Shown piece after piece: positions 33,386-44,635 of a DNA stretch of 64,000 bases. Position 1 is the stretch's first letter. Each line of letters opens with the position of its first letter. The position numbers were made by a program, and so were the translations under genes. The notes under the pieces are model-generated. The model worked only from the letters and a program-made list of their open reading frames with translations, was not told the DNA's origin and did no database searches. Origin of the DNA: Tubulanus polymorphus (taxonomy: Eukaryota > Nemertea > Palaeonemertea > Tubulaniformes > Tubulanidae); the NCBI RefSeq assembly GCF_964204645.1, contig NC_134033.1, forward strand, positions 3,407,631-3,471,630, in the 5' to 3' direction.

Positions 33386-33604
33386 GGCTAATTCATACCA
33401 AATTTGGAGCGCATTTGAAGAGACTCTAGTTTTGATTCCTTTGACAATTATTAGTATTAGTATTATCTATTTTCTTTTACTTTGTTTTTTTTAATTCTTT
33501 TGCTGTGTGTGCGTCAAGTACTAAACACTGACGGAAAAACAAACCATGAAGTCGAGTGCAACGCCCTCTATAGTCAAATGCAAGCGGCCTCACAGGATTT
33601 TCAT

Positions 33605-35057
33605 TCAAACGCGGCCGGATTTGCATTTTTGCGTCGTCAACTGAACAACAGCGAGTCTGAATTTGCTATTAGACAAACAATAGACTAAAAAGTTCATGCA
33701 TGAATCTACCACGGTCAGACCGATGGCGATCTTTCGCCGAACCATCAGCGACTCCATATAACCTAAATTACCTATGGGAGAATAAAATGTTGGAAAACCA
33801 AATAAATGCATTTTTTCAATAAGTTGCGTAGTTTCTAAGCAGACGAAAACAGCTAGAAGAGTAAATGACATTCTCAATACGCGTAACTCTAACGTATTGG
33901 AAGTTGGAATCTTTATAGCTGAACGACTTTTACCGATTCGTGAAAATTTGATCACAATCAAAGCCGCGATCAAAACGACGTTTACGACAAACAGCGCGAC
34001 CATTGGAGTGACGATACCAGATACTGCACCCCACCAGCCTTCTACGCGATGCTTCCAACGATTGAAAGGTCCGTAGTAAGCGAAAAACCTGCCCCGCCCG
34101 AGAGTAGGTGAATAGTGAATACATCGCCAGGGCTCAAGAGCTCGTTGCGGGAAGAAATGTCGGAAGGAAAAAACAAACACTGAAAACATTTATCAAGAAT
34201 ATGAGAAAATTCACTACTTTTCGCGTCAAGAACAATCTCGATTTTAACGGGAAAAGCGTAATTACGAGTCTTTCTAAACTGATGAGAACAACGCACCAGT
34301 TTCTTGTCTGTTGAAACATAAAAAACGGTCCCAACGCGACTTGTATTAATTCCCAGCCAAAATGCCAATCATCCATACGCAAAATGGTATCCCCTAAATG
34401 TATATAGAGGTGAATGGGGTACCCGCGAAACCAGCTATACCACCAGATGGCGCGACAAGCAGTAGGTCGTTCGTTGTCAAAATTAGTTCATTTTCAATGA
34501 CATTTGAACTGGATTTTTGAACTCCTCAATCTATATACTATCACAGCACCTACCAATATACAATACTTTCATTCTTCTAATCGGATATCGGTAAAGTTTC
34601 CAAAAATGATTCATTCATTTAAGAGAAAAGTTATTTTAGGTTTAATTGAAATGTAGACGAAATCGAACCTGGACGACCAACTATCTACTAGCGACACCTG
34701 GCGGATCCTCGCCTGCCATACGTGGAATCCTCGATTGCCACAGTAGCACTGCGGGTACCCCATTGTGCGTAGAGGGTACATGACGAACGCACTTGATGAA
34801 TAACATATGTCCAAAATAGCAAGAACTTTGAGTAAATAGTAAACATCTTTGTTCACCTTTTTCAAGACTAAAATCGTTAGGAGGTTCAAAGCGGTGCCCA
34901 ATATAGTGACGGGTCCGTAAATGAAAATGTACATATAAACGCTGATTTCATATTCCAAGCGGATCGGATGAGTATTCTGGACACGACCGCAAATGCCATG
35001 ATAGACTCGTGTGGTAACAGTACTTGACAGAACAGTAGTGTTTGAATAGCTCGTCAT
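33605..35057 (-). pseudogene. Class A GPCR broken by a MITE-A insertion and frameshift
   Basis: The N-terminal part starts near 35057 (MTSYSNTTVL), covers TM1 (TALNLLTILVLKKV) and TM2 (LAILDICYSSSAFVMYP), and stops at 34765 where MITE-A begins. On the other side (34412 downwards) TM3 resumes with CVVLISLERLVITLFPLKSR. At about 34180 the frame shifts by one base. The new frame continues through EPWRCIHYSP (the ECL2 cysteine), TM5, TM6 and TM7 with SCMNFLVYCLSN (NPxxY variant), and ends at 33605. Removing the MITE with one 3-bp repeat copy does not restore the frame, so the gene has at least two lesions. It is related to the other single-exon receptors in this window. Confidence 0.85.
34413..34764 (+). 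mobile_element. MITE-A, complete 352-bp copy inside the GPCR
   Basis: Exact inverted termini AATGGGGTACCCGC and GCGGGTACCCCATT. GTG lies directly outside both ends, a possible 3-bp target duplication. Internal order: ACCAGATGGCGC, TTAGTTCATTTTCAATGACA, GATATCGGTAAAGTTT, GAGAAAAGTT, ACTAGCGACACCTGGCGGAT, TTGCCACAGTAG. It encodes no protein. This copy defines the family. Confidence 0.9.
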
Positions 35058-35336
35058 TCTTCTAGAGGTGACCCACTCGAAATTCAACTTTGGAGAGTAA
35101 AATATCACCTGGCGTCAGTACACACCCATTTTCAACAGCAGATAGTAATTTGTAAGAGACGACTACGAGTTGTTATATTCTACCTTAGCCCGAGGTACAA
35201 AGGCCTATTCGGAGTTATGGTGCACCGCTCGGGAACTCGAAAGCTCGATACTTTTAGAATTATACGCTATGAGTTCGTATTCGTATTTTGCTTGTAAGTT
35301 TATCAGAAATCAGTTGCACTGCCAGAACTTATAGAC

Positions 35337-35496
35337 CAGGGGCCAGTTGCATAGTCACGACTTATGTCGTAACGTGGTCTAACATTTTAAGACTGGCCTT
35401 AAGTTTTTAGATTGGCTATAGAACTAAGTTGATCTTAGGTCTGGTAGACCTAAGACTGGTCTTAGGTCTAAGCCATGACTATGTTTCTGGCCCCTG
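35337..35496. mobile_element. MITE-D, about 160 bp with long imperfect TIRs
   Basis: Left end CCAGGGGCCAGTTGCATAGT and right end GACTATGTTTCTGGCCCCTG, near-complementary. The interior alternates CTTAAGACTGGTCTTAAG-type palindromes with AGATTGGCTATAGAACTAAG. A second full copy is at 55753-55896. Confidence 0.8.
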
Positions 35497-35639
35497 AGTC
35501 TATTGTAAAGCCAATCTAACAACAAGACCAGTCTAAACACTTTTGGTCCAGCTAAAATAACCGTTTAATAGTCTCGAATGCAACTGGGTGCTGGTACAAT
35601 GCATTTATGTTAATATCTAGAAATCTTAAATGGTATTCA

Positions 35640-35740
35640 ATAAGATATAAGATAAGAAAAGTTTATTACTCTCCTACCATTTTCATGGTATAAGGAGGAA
35701 AAATAGTTTTGTTTACAAATAAAGAAAAATAAGTTTTTAG
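35640..35740 (-). mobile_element. LINE family 1, isolated 3' end
   Basis: CCATTTTCATGGTATAAGGA on the plus strand is the complement of the LINE tail at about 6612-6640 (TCCTCCATATACCATGAAAA). Only about 100 bp of the element is present. The terminal hexanucleotide tract has decayed. Confidence 0.6.
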
Positions 35741-36149
35741 AACCACCCTTCGCCGAACTCGGAACCTACATTTTATAAATATCATGATTAAAACAAAACA
35801 AGAAGTCATTCCGTGAAATAGTCAAACCCGAAATTCATATGACTAATTTAATCTACTCGTTATAACCCAGTTAATCGCCATTGACCCATCAGATATTTCA
35901 TTCAAGATTCAAAGATTTAACTTTGAAACACATAATTTAGAACCATAACAACAAAAGAATATCAAAGATATCAATCAGGTCTTTCTAACACCTCAAACAT
36001 TTAACACTGGTCAGAAATTAATTCGAGTTAAGAGGAATGTTAGGAGTCTAATGTATCTGAAATTGCTGTAACGAGGGCCAATCTGTTTGATAGATAGGCT
36101 TAAACCCGACATAACCTAAGTTTCCTATACGAAAAACTGTTAGAAATTC

Positions 36150-36690
36150 TACTCACCAATTCATGGATTTCTTCGATCGATCAGTTAATCTGTTTGTTCC
36201 TTAGAAGATATGACATCCAAGCAGGCTGCAGTACTGAGCTCTGTTGGTCCAGGTTGGTTAAGTCCAGCACATATTGACAGCAATCAGGTCCTGAGTAAAT
36301 GAGGAAAGTTTGAATTCCACTTATGTATTCGTTGATTTAGTCCGCAGCAGGTATTGCATTGACAGCAATCAGGTCCCGAGTAAGCGAGGAAGGCCTGAAG
36401 TCCACTGTGTAATTGTTGGTTAAGTCCAGCACGCATTGACAGCAATCAGGTCGTGAGGAAGTAGAGCTTCTCTGAAAATGAAACGTAATGATCACCGTTA
36501 TGATTTTTGATTTGACTCGTTACATTGTAGTCTGTTATACGCGGTATAAAACATATTCACTCACCACCAATTTCTGTCTGGAGCATCGTGGATCATTTCG
36601 AAAAATGTCTGGGGTCAATAGTGTTGGTTTAGTCAGCCTCGCGGTGTTGGCAGCAATCAGGTCCTGAGTGAGGAATGGCTGATCTGAAAA
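36150..36690 (-). repeat. Degenerate about 80-bp tandem repeat
   Basis: Units contain GTTGGTTAAGTCCAGCAC or GTTGGTTTAGTCAGCC, then GACAGCAATCAGGTCCTGAG, repeated at about 36250, 36345, 36420 and 36625. A relative lies at 20480-20560 in the opposite orientation. It is non-coding. Confidence 0.65.
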
Positions 36691-36699
36691 ACAATTTCA

Positions 36700-37740
36700 T
36701 ATTTTACAAGTTTCAATTCTTACTGGAAGAATCAATACCCAAATAAAGATTGCGACTTAGTTTCCTCATAACTCATAGATTTATAGAATCCAGTAAAATA
36801 TTGAACTCACTCAACATTCAGGATCAGGACTTGAGATATATGCGCGTGTATAGTGCTCAGAACTGATTCAATTCAAATCGAACACGTATTACATGATTTC
36901 AAAGACCGACGGCAATAACAGGACACAATGTGAACATATTTCGTTATAATGCGGTTCAATGGACACCGGCACCACTGGCTTGATAATGTTTTGAAGTATC
37001 TGACGAAGCTGAACCACGCCACACAAAGTCAATGGAATATGTTTAGCTAGGGCGATTCCCTATCGAAAATCAATTAAGAGTGAAAATTGTTAAATTTTGG
37101 TGCCACCTCATCACACAGGGGTCGTCTCACTCTGGGAAAATGAACACGGGTGGCGTGTTCGGTCATGGGACGCTAATTTTTGACGATACATTTTTCTATT
37201 GGAGCGCTAGAACATTTTTCAAGCGACGCAGGACGTGTGAACCCCCAGTATTCGACCCTGTTTAATGCCAGGCGTTGACCGCGTTGAACACTGTGCCGTG
37301 GGTTTTACTAGATAATCGTGTTTATGACAATAGTAGTAAATGAATATCACGCGTAAAATCGACGATAAAAATTGTGGCTTAGGTTACAATATTTGTTACG
37401 AGCAGTCCTTCCCAAATATTCGAAATAACGGAGTTAGTGAGACAACGATTGCGGGATGGCTTTTATAAAAAAATGTCCATAAATCTCTTGAATTTTACTC
37501 AAAATTAGACTCTTATATCGTAGCATTAAATTAGAATGGGGAACATAGCAATTCTTAGTTAACCTACAACGCAACGGATTTACGCTCGGTTTTTATCCCA
37601 CGCGCTAATCGCCCTAGCTATTGAAACTGGTAGATACCAAAACATAATAAGGGACGATCGCTTAGGTAACAAATGTAACCTAAACAAAATTAATAAAAGG
37701 GCATTATATTGAAAATTGAGGGGTAGTAAATATTTGTGAA
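36700..37740. other. No gene recognised
   Basis: Apart from simple AT-rich stretches I see nothing bounded or coding. Confidence 0.35.
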
Positions 37741-37744
37741 AACT

Positions 37745-37922
37745 TGAATATACGGAAGGTAAACGGATAATAAGATAAAAACCCACTATCTGCAAATTAA
37801 AAGAGTTTTAAAACAAGAAATTTATTAATTCGAACAATCTAGAATATATAAGATACACGTTTCGATCTCACCCTAAAGATCATCGTCAGGTATGACCTGA
37901 CGATGATCTCTAGGGTGAAGAT
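37745..37922 (-). mobile_element. Penelope-like fragment with two head-to-head hammerhead-like hairpins
   Basis: On the minus strand CCTGACGATGATCTTTAGGG is followed by GAGATCGAAACGTG and, about 80 bp later, TTTTATCTTATTATCC. On the plus strand, starting 5 bp from the other copy, CCTGACGATGATCTCTAGGG is repeated, so two copies of the first half face each other. It is probably an inverted terminal arrangement typical of this element class. Confidence 0.55.
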
Positions 37923-37999
37923 ATTCTGGTAACGAATCATCGATCTCCTACGGAAGAGCAATGCGGCCAACAACGTTTTATTTTCAGTTTCAAAGGTCG

Positions 38000-38185
38000 A
38001 ATCTTCGACCTAATTAGTCTACGATTGGCTGGATATATAGACTGGTGGCGCCGAGCAGAAACCCGTCCGCCCAAGAATTCTTTTTGGGCGATGTAATAGA
38101 CCGATGAAGGATTTCCGGCCAGGGTTTGTATTGGTGTGAGCTCCAGCGGGTGGCAATCAAACCCTGGCAAGCGAGGATGAGACTA
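38000..38185 (+). repeat. Possible dispersed repeat ending CCCTGGCAAGCGAGGATG
   Basis: The end CTGGCAAGCGAGGATG is shared with repeat D (18478-18493 and 47095). The rest, including GCCCAAGAATTCTTTTTGGG (a 20-bp palindrome), is not. The class is unknown. Confidence 0.4.
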
Positions 38186-38670
38186 TACCTGCTATCATTT
38201 TCTGATTTCAACTGTTTCCAATCCCATTGCCGATACGTTTTTAAATGAAATTCTTAATCACTTTCAAATAAGTGCAATTTCCACCATAATCGTCATAATT
38301 CAGGAGAAACAAGGATTTAGATGTAGATTCTGTTATTTTTTTACCGAAAGTTTGGACCTACGGGTGCTAGGTAGGACCCCCCAAAACCTGAGGTCAAGTT
38401 GAGGTCACGCAACCAAAAAAGTCGCCGACAACATACTGCCTGTGTGTGTAGAGTATATACAATCGCTTGTGAGCTCTCTATATGTCAGCAGCCAGGCTCG
38501 ACTAGTTTGCCATCTATCGGGGGTAATAGGAACCGTCACTTGAGGCGTGACCACGACCTAGTCTCTTTGTTTAAGCTGTCACGTGAGGCGTGACGACGCC
38601 AACTGAAGAGCCACGTTAAAACCAGTTTTCGTTCTAGTCCGACCTTCACTTCATACGTTCGACCATAGGC

Positions 38671-38736
38671 GCCTCCGTAGCCTAATGGATATGGCATCGG
38701 CCGCCTAAGCCGGGGGTTCGAGTCCCCCCGGGGGTA
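38671..38736 (+). tRNA. tRNA-Arg(CCT)-like gene, probably a pseudogene
   Basis: The 66-nt sequence folds partly as a tRNA: acceptor GCCTCCG with CGGGGGT, a D arm around GCCTAATGGATATGGC, an anticodon stem CGGC/GCCG with loop CGCCTAA (anticodon CCT), and a T arm GGGGGTTCGAGTCCCCC. It lacks a variable loop, position 33 is G instead of U, and the D stem has one mismatch. These faults argue for a tRNA pseudogene or SINE head. The match to the usual animal tRNA-Arg(CCT) plan is otherwise good. Confidence 0.55.
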
Positions 38737-38739
38737 CAT

Positions 38740-39248
38740 TTATCAATCCCAAAATCCCTACAATCAAAACAAACTTTTTAACACCACAATATAGCCAACT
38801 TTTCTTTAGCGGCATTCAAACGGAAGAGACCACGTTGAAGTGAAAATTTTCAGTTTAAACATGGTGTTGAATAAAACAACATGGTGTTAAATCAAACAAA
38901 AGGTCAAAGATCTTTTAATGGAAAACAATGGAGCTTGAATATCACATTTTTTAATGTAGCCCGAATCAGCCACTATAGATTTGTGTACGCTACAGGCTTA
39001 GGGAATAGCGTCATTTTTCTACACGTGTTTCAACTAGAATGTACTTCATTCGTATTCGGAATGTCAAACCGTTAGTTCAATCTACGTATGAACGCACAAA
39101 AATATTTTCCACTCCACAAGCGACAAGTTCCACAGACTCTCACAGAGTATAGCTTTCACCAAACGACAAGCCGTGCAGATAATGATAGGGCTTGTTTCGA
39201 CTGTTCGTCTAGATCGTAGGGTTCACGCCCGGCGTCTGAAATATCATC
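38740..39248. other. Intergenic upstream of a GPCR
   Basis: Contains one terminus of the 13269-13446 MITE family at about 38957-38980 (TAGCCCGAATCAGCCACTAT). No gene is seen. Confidence 0.4.
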
Positions 39249-40241
39249 ATGGAACGCATTCAATGGTTCAACGAATCGGTTGCTCAGAAATGTTTCCCTA
39301 CAAGACGCGTTGTATGGAATCTGGTTTCGGTTATTATGATCGGTACAATAGGATGGTGCGGTATCTTCGTTAACACCGTCACGATCTTCGTCTTGTACCG
39401 TTTACATAAACTGAACCAGCCCGCCACTTCATATTTCATACTAATGTTACTCGCCATCTTTGACGATATAGCTAGCGTGGCAACCGTTATGTACAATCAG
39501 TTGACTTGGGTGTTGAAAATCAGCCGTCACGGAAAAATGGGATTGTTTTTGGACAGTGCATATGCGGCACCTGAACTTTACATAGCGGGTAACGTGCTCT
39601 TAAAATGGACATCTTATACTCGTAACAGCTTAACGGTACTTGTGACGTTCGACCGCGCGTTTAACATTTGTTTTCCATTTAAAGCTAAAAGACTTTGGAA
39701 GTTAAAGCAATGTAACGTCGTTTTTACGGCATTCTTTATCGTGTGGACGGCGCTGTTTTGTTTTCGCGCCCAAGACAGAATTATCGTGTACATCATTAAC
39801 GAATGCACGTTCGGCAGGCGTATGCTCTTTGTCAAAAATATCTATAATCAACCCAGGGCCGTGAGTCTTCTGCAAAATATCTTCTCGACTTACATACCCG
39901 TTGCGCTTGTACCGATGTTGAACATAATTATGGTCCTACGTTTAAAGAGACACGGCGAGGATCGTAATAAACTAACTGGTCCCAGCAGAACTGATAATCA
40001 AAATAAACAGACCAGCGGAGCTTCGAGAATGGTGTTTATAGCGTCTGCTATATTCGTGGTTTTAAACCTGCCCGATATATTTTACGATATACTGAATCTT
40101 ATGCCGAATCTAATTATATGGCCTTTATTGCTTACAAACGACGTTTGTCAAGCGCTGAACTCGAGTGTCAACGGTATATTCTATTTCATCTACAGCCCGA
40201 AATTCAAACAAGAACTGAAATCTCTGTGGGGTAGCTATTAG
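39249..40241 (+). CDS. GPCR-3, class A receptor (330 aa, single exon)
   Basis: An intact single-exon seven-transmembrane receptor. TM1 includes GIFVNTVTIFVLYRLH (N1.50 kept in VN), TM2 includes MLLAIFDDIASV, and TM3 ends VLVTFDRAFNICFPFKAK with DRA in place of DRY. A cysteine in NECTFGRR is the probable ECL2 partner. The third loop is basic and polar (KRHGEDRNKLTGPSRT), TM6 holds IFVVLNLPDIFYD, and TM7 reads NSSVNGIFYFIYSPKF, with the tail ending LKSLWGSY. It is more distant from GPCR-1/2 than they are from each other. Start: the ATG at 39249 places a short extracellular tail before TM1. The ligand is not predictable from the sequence. Confidence 0.88.
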   Translation: MERIQWFNESVAQKCFPTRRVVWNLVSVIMIGTIGWCGIFVNTVTIFVLYRLHKLNQPATSYFILMLLAIFDDIASVATVMYNQLTWVLKISRHGKMGLFLDSAYAAPELYIAGNVLLKWTSYTRNSLTVLVTFDRAFNICFPFKAKRLWKLKQCNVVFTAFFIVWTALFCFRAQDRIIVYIINECTFGRRMLFVKNIYNQPRAVSLLQNIFSTYIPVALVPMLNIIMVLRLKRHGEDRNKLTGPSRTDNQNKQTSGASRMVFIASAIFVVLNLPDIFYDILNLMPNLIIWPLLLTNDVCQALNSSVNGIFYFIYSPKFKQELKSLWGSY

Positions 40242-40668
40242 TTCGGAATGTTTGTAGGACGATAACCCCCGGGACAATACTCTCTCCTCACCTCGGAATT
40301 GTCCCCGATATTATAACCTCCCCACGGTCAAATAGACTTCACCGTAACCTGATCCTGGGGGTTTGGGTGTGGTGTCCGTGGAGGTCAGGACACCACACTA
40401 AAATCTCGAGGCGGTCCCTTATATAATTTCCAGACTGAATGTATTTCTTAAGTCGCGACTTTTTCATTTTATTCATTTTTATTCTTCATTTTGTCTTATT
40501 CATGCAATATTGACATAAATGAGAATGTTTTATTCATTTATCAATGATTATTTTTTGGTAAAAACGTCTGAGCATGGGTCGCCCTATACAATATCTTTGA
40601 GTGTGTCACAAAAAAACGAAACATTTTAAGTGTGTTGCTGTAAAGATTCGCGAAATGCTGCCGATTAA

Positions 40669-41100
40669 GAAATTAGCCACAAAAGCCGGTTACAAAGCCT
40701 TTTCAACTGGAACGGCAATCTCGTCGTAGACTCTGAAATATACAGAGGCGATGGAAGCGAATTTCATAACGTAGCGAAAGTAACCGACCAACCGGCTTAC
40801 GAAGAAGCGGTAGCCAATCAAGCGAAGATAAATCCCCCTCGCGATGGACATTTCACTTTTCGCGCTGACCTTGAACACGTACTAACAGCGACATCGACAG
40901 CACCACGCAACTTGCCCTCTAGACAAACGGCCAAGCGCACGTCTAGGAAACCCGAGCCGAAACGGCCACGCATTGCATCGGACGAAACTGTAAACGTGGG
41001 CGCAGCCTTGGAAGAAGCGCGCGTGGTATTAGACATGAACGCGGACCAATTCATCCCTACCGAAGCTAATCGTGAAGCTCCCCCCTCGGTTGAGGCATAA
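40669..41100 (+). CDS. LINE ORF1-like frame (no upstream ATG)
   Basis: 143 codons open from about 40669, after an in-frame TAA, to the TAA at 41098-41100. The product is basic to mixed, with SRQTAKRTSRKPEPKRPR (nuclear-localisation-like) in its middle. No zinc finger or RRM is apparent and there is no early ATG, so the 5' end is probably truncated or has mutated. It is in the same frame as the endonuclease ORF that starts with the very next codon. Confidence 0.55.
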   Translation, partial: EISHKSRLQSLFNWNGNLVVDSEIYRGDGSEFHNVAKVTDQPAYEEAVANQAKINPPRDGHFTFRADLEHVLTATSTAPRNLPSRQTAKRTSRKPEPKRPRIASDETVNVGAALEEARVVLDMNADQFIPTEANREAPPSVEA

Positions 41101-43260
41101 CAGGAGACCACAGAGCATATTTCGACTAAGTTATCGACATTAACTATAAATGTATGCGGCTTAAAAAGCAAAGAACATATTCCCGAGTTTCAATCGCTGA
41201 TTAAATCACATGACATAATAATCCTGACCGAAACGAAGCTTAACGATACAGATGAGGCCTGGGCTAAGAACTTCTTCAACAATTTGGGGTATACTGTATT
41301 CTTAAAAAATCGTGAGAAACTATCTTCGTTCCGGTCCGGTGGCATAGCGATTGCGATAAGCAATATTTTAGCTCCTCATGTAACTATTATCAAAAGTTCT
41401 TGTAATTATGTATCATGGCTACTTGAAGACAAGCATATAATTGACAAAGATAAAAATCTACAAATAGGGGCTGTATACTTACCACCAGAAACCAGTAAAT
41501 TTGGCGGAGTAGACTGCTTTAATGCATTGAATATCGATATTCTCGAGAAATTTAATAGTACAGAATCCTTTTTATTATTATGCGGTGACTTAAACGCCTA
41601 TACCGGAGCACTCTTAGACTACAATTCACCAGAAAACTACATAACTGTTGGATCAGACCTTGACAACGAGCTTCTTTTAGAAACCTATACTTGTGAACAG
41701 GTGCTTTCCAGTTATGACATATTAAGACGCAAAACTAAAGATCTCTCGGTGAATAACTATTGGTCCCGTTTAGTAGAACTGCGTAAAAACCATAGTATTA
41801 TTATTTTGAACGGCAGGATAGCTCCCGATCGATTGACCGGTGACTATACGTGTCATAAAGGCGAAATTAAACATATAGTAGATTACATGATCGCATCCCC
41901 TCATTTGATCAGTTCTGCAAGACTGTTCCAGGTTTTAGAATTCGAAAAGCTTTTCTCTGACGTCCACAGTGGTCTAATTGCAGAGTTCAGTTTTAAGATC
42001 GAAATTCCAGACCTGGCCTCTGTGGACGCCAGTGAAAACTGTCAAGAGAAAGTTAATTGGAAGCCAGATCTGAAGGATCAATTTGTTCAGTCCTTAGAAA
42101 GGGAAATGCCTCTTCTCAATAGTATCAGTGAATGTCTCGCAAACAACACATTAAATGCAAACGAGGCCAACGACAGGCTTTGCAATATATTGTTAACCAC
42201 AGCTGGTAACGTCATGGGTAAGCGGGTTTTGAAACGTAAATCCAAACCGCGGTCAGCCGTTAAAGCCACTAACAACGTAACAGTTAGACTAGCGAGGTCT
42301 GACTATCGCCGTGCCAAACGTTTGTACCTAAGCCTGCGCACTAGAAATAATCATTTTGAAATGAATCGTGCCTTTCGTAAATATAAAAAAACTATTAACA
42401 AATGGAAAAACGACAAAAGGCAAGAATTTAGCAGGAAAATTAGACAACTATCAAACTCTGACCCTCATACATTTTGGAAACTATTCAAAAAATCAGATAA
42501 CAATTCGTGCAAAGTTCCAAACTCCGATCTCTTCCAACATTTCAAATCTATGAATGAAAGCCCAGTTTTAAACGGAAACGAACCTCTATTAAATAACGTT
42601 GATGAATTTATAGGTAGTAACTTTGACCATGGCCCTTTGAATCAACCGTTCTCTAGGGAAGAAATCTCAAAATGTATTAAAAAGCAAACAAATTTCAAGG
42701 CCTGTGGTATCGATGGGATACCGAATGAGTTCCTCAAAAGTGCCGAAGAATCACTACTACCTTTAATAGTAAACCTTTTTAATAATGCTCTCGACACAGG
42801 CACTATTCCAGAGTCATGGTTGAAAGGCATCATTGTCCCTTTCTTTAAACAAAAAGGTAGCGAAAAGGACCCCGATAATTATAGGGGAATCACCCTTTTA
42901 AGCAATATTGGAAAACTATTCACTAGTATTATCAACGAAAGAATTACTGAGTACTTAGAAATTAACAATCTTTTGCTACAGAACCAGGCCGGTTTTAGGA
43001 AGAATCATAGCATTATGGACCACGTATTTACCCTCAAGGCTCTAGTCGACACCTTCCTAAACAACAATCAAAAACTCTATTGTATTTTCATAGATTATAA
43101 AAAAGGCTTCGAATCTATCTGGAGAAAGGCCTTGTGGCACAAACTAATTAACAGTGGTGTCACTGGCGAAGTACTTAACGTTATACATAAAATGTATCAA
43201 GGTTTCAAATCATGTGTTTTTCCGATAATAAAATGTCAGATTTTTTTGATAGCTATTTAG
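41101..43260 (+). pseudogene. LINE ORF2 part 1: endonuclease and N-terminal reverse transcriptase
   Basis: The frame is open from 41101. The endonuclease region has TINVCGLKSK, the catalytic-glutamate motif LTETKLND (near 41230), GGIAIAIS, CGDLNAYTG (near 41580) and a degenerate SDH-type motif SDVHSGL. Reverse transcriptase motifs begin about 42690 with ACGIDGIPNEFLK, PDNYRGITLLS, LLQNQAGFRKNHS and FIDYKKGFESIWR (usually YKKAFDSV; here GFES). The frame ends prematurely at 43260 after a one-base shift in the T run at about 43215. No in-frame ATG precedes the endonuclease motifs. Confidence 0.85.
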
Positions 43261-44177
43261 GGGTAAGACAAGGTGAAAATCTGTCTCCTATATTATTTTC
43301 TATCTTTTTAAACGACCTGGAAAGCTATCTATTAGAACGAAATAGTCCAACCCTAGATTTTTTCGGACCTAACAATGTGCCATGGTTCCAACTTTTAATT
43401 CTCATGTATGCAGATGACACGGTTTTATTAAGTAATTCGCCCGAGGGACTCCAAAAACTTATAGATAATCTCTGTGAATATTGCCAAGAATGGAAACTTT
43501 CAATTAATAATGACAAGACAAAGGTCATCATCTTCTCGAAAAGAAGATTAAGAATCCTACCAGAATTTTACATTAATGGTCACAAATTAGAAATAGTTGA
43601 TAAATTCAAGTACCTGGGTGTTTTCTTTTCATACACTGGATCGTTCACACAATGTCGTAAAACTCTTTCGGAACAAGCTATGAAAGCGGTATTTTTTGTA
43701 TTAAAAAAGTCAAGTGAACATTCATTAGACCTAGATCTGACCTTGAAACTTTATGATAGTATGGTATTACCTATATTGCTGTTTGGCTGTCAAATTTGGG
43801 GATATGAGAACACACAGGTACTCGAGCGTGTTCAGTTACAATTTTTTAAATATTTACTCAGATTGAAAAGGTCTACGTCTAGTGTATTTATTTACGGTGA
43901 GCTTGGGCGCTATCCTTTAGAGATTTATGTTAAATTGAGAATCGTTAAATTTTGGACAAAATTGATAAATCAGACTGAACATTTCTCTTCTTTTATGTAC
44001 AAATATATCTATCAAACGCACCACGGCGGTCGGAGTAACGCTTGGATTCTTAATGTTAAAAATATTCTTGTAAAAAATGGTCTCGGCCACGCTTGGGAAA
44101 CTCAATCTGTACCCAGTGCTAATTATCTTTATAGTATTTTGAAACAGAGACTCATGGATCAGTACGCACAAGGCTGA
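43212..44177 (+). pseudogene. LINE ORF2 part 2: reverse transcriptase catalytic core and thumb
   Basis: Continues the protein in another frame. LGVRQGENLSPILFSIFLND is the motif preceding the active site, and MYADDTVLLS (43407-43418 codes YADD) carries the two catalytic aspartates. KLSINNDKTKVIIFSK and FKYLGVFFS follow, in the order expected for non-LTR reverse transcriptases. A stop at 44175 interrupts the link to the C-terminal zinc-knuckle. Confidence 0.88.
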
Positions 44178-44194
44178 CACTCCAAGGTCAACGA

Positions 44195-44576
44195 AACACC
44201 AATTTGCTTAACCTACAAGCGTTTTAAAAACTGTTTTAAATTCGAAGAGTACCTGACCAAATTACCCCCCAGTCTCCGTCTAGCCTTGTGTCGATTCAGA
44301 TGCTCGAACCATAAGTTACCTATTGAAATCGGTAGATATCGCCAGATTGAGCGAAACCATAGAATTTGTCAGAAATGTCATTTGGCAGCAACTGGAGACG
44401 AATTCCATTTTCTTTTAGTATGTCCCTTTTTTCAAAGCCTGAAAAACAAATTTATACCTAGTTACTACTGGCGACATCCCAATGAAAATACCTTACATAA
44501 CCTTTTCTGTTCGAGAGGTAAAACTTTGCTCAATCTGGCGATATTCATTAAAAAAGGTATCAAATTATTTACCTAA
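44195..44576 (+). pseudogene. LINE ORF2 part 3: C-terminal zinc-knuckle
   Basis: The third frame carries CQKCHLAATGDEFHFLLVC (C-x2-C-x9-H-x4-C), equivalent to the motif in the fragments at 6.0-6.5 kb and 13.7-14.0 kb. It ends at a TAA at 44574. It was presumably joined to part 2 before the frameshift near 44180. Confidence 0.8.
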
Positions 44577-44635
44577 TATAGTGTATAATTATCGGATCCC
44601 GATACTACAATTCCGCCTCATCTTTTGCATTATAA

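Noticed and set aside
34611-34764. C-terminal continuation of the GPCR N-terminal frame past 34765
   Set aside because: This stretch is MITE-A sequence read through in frame; the receptor similarity stops at the element border.
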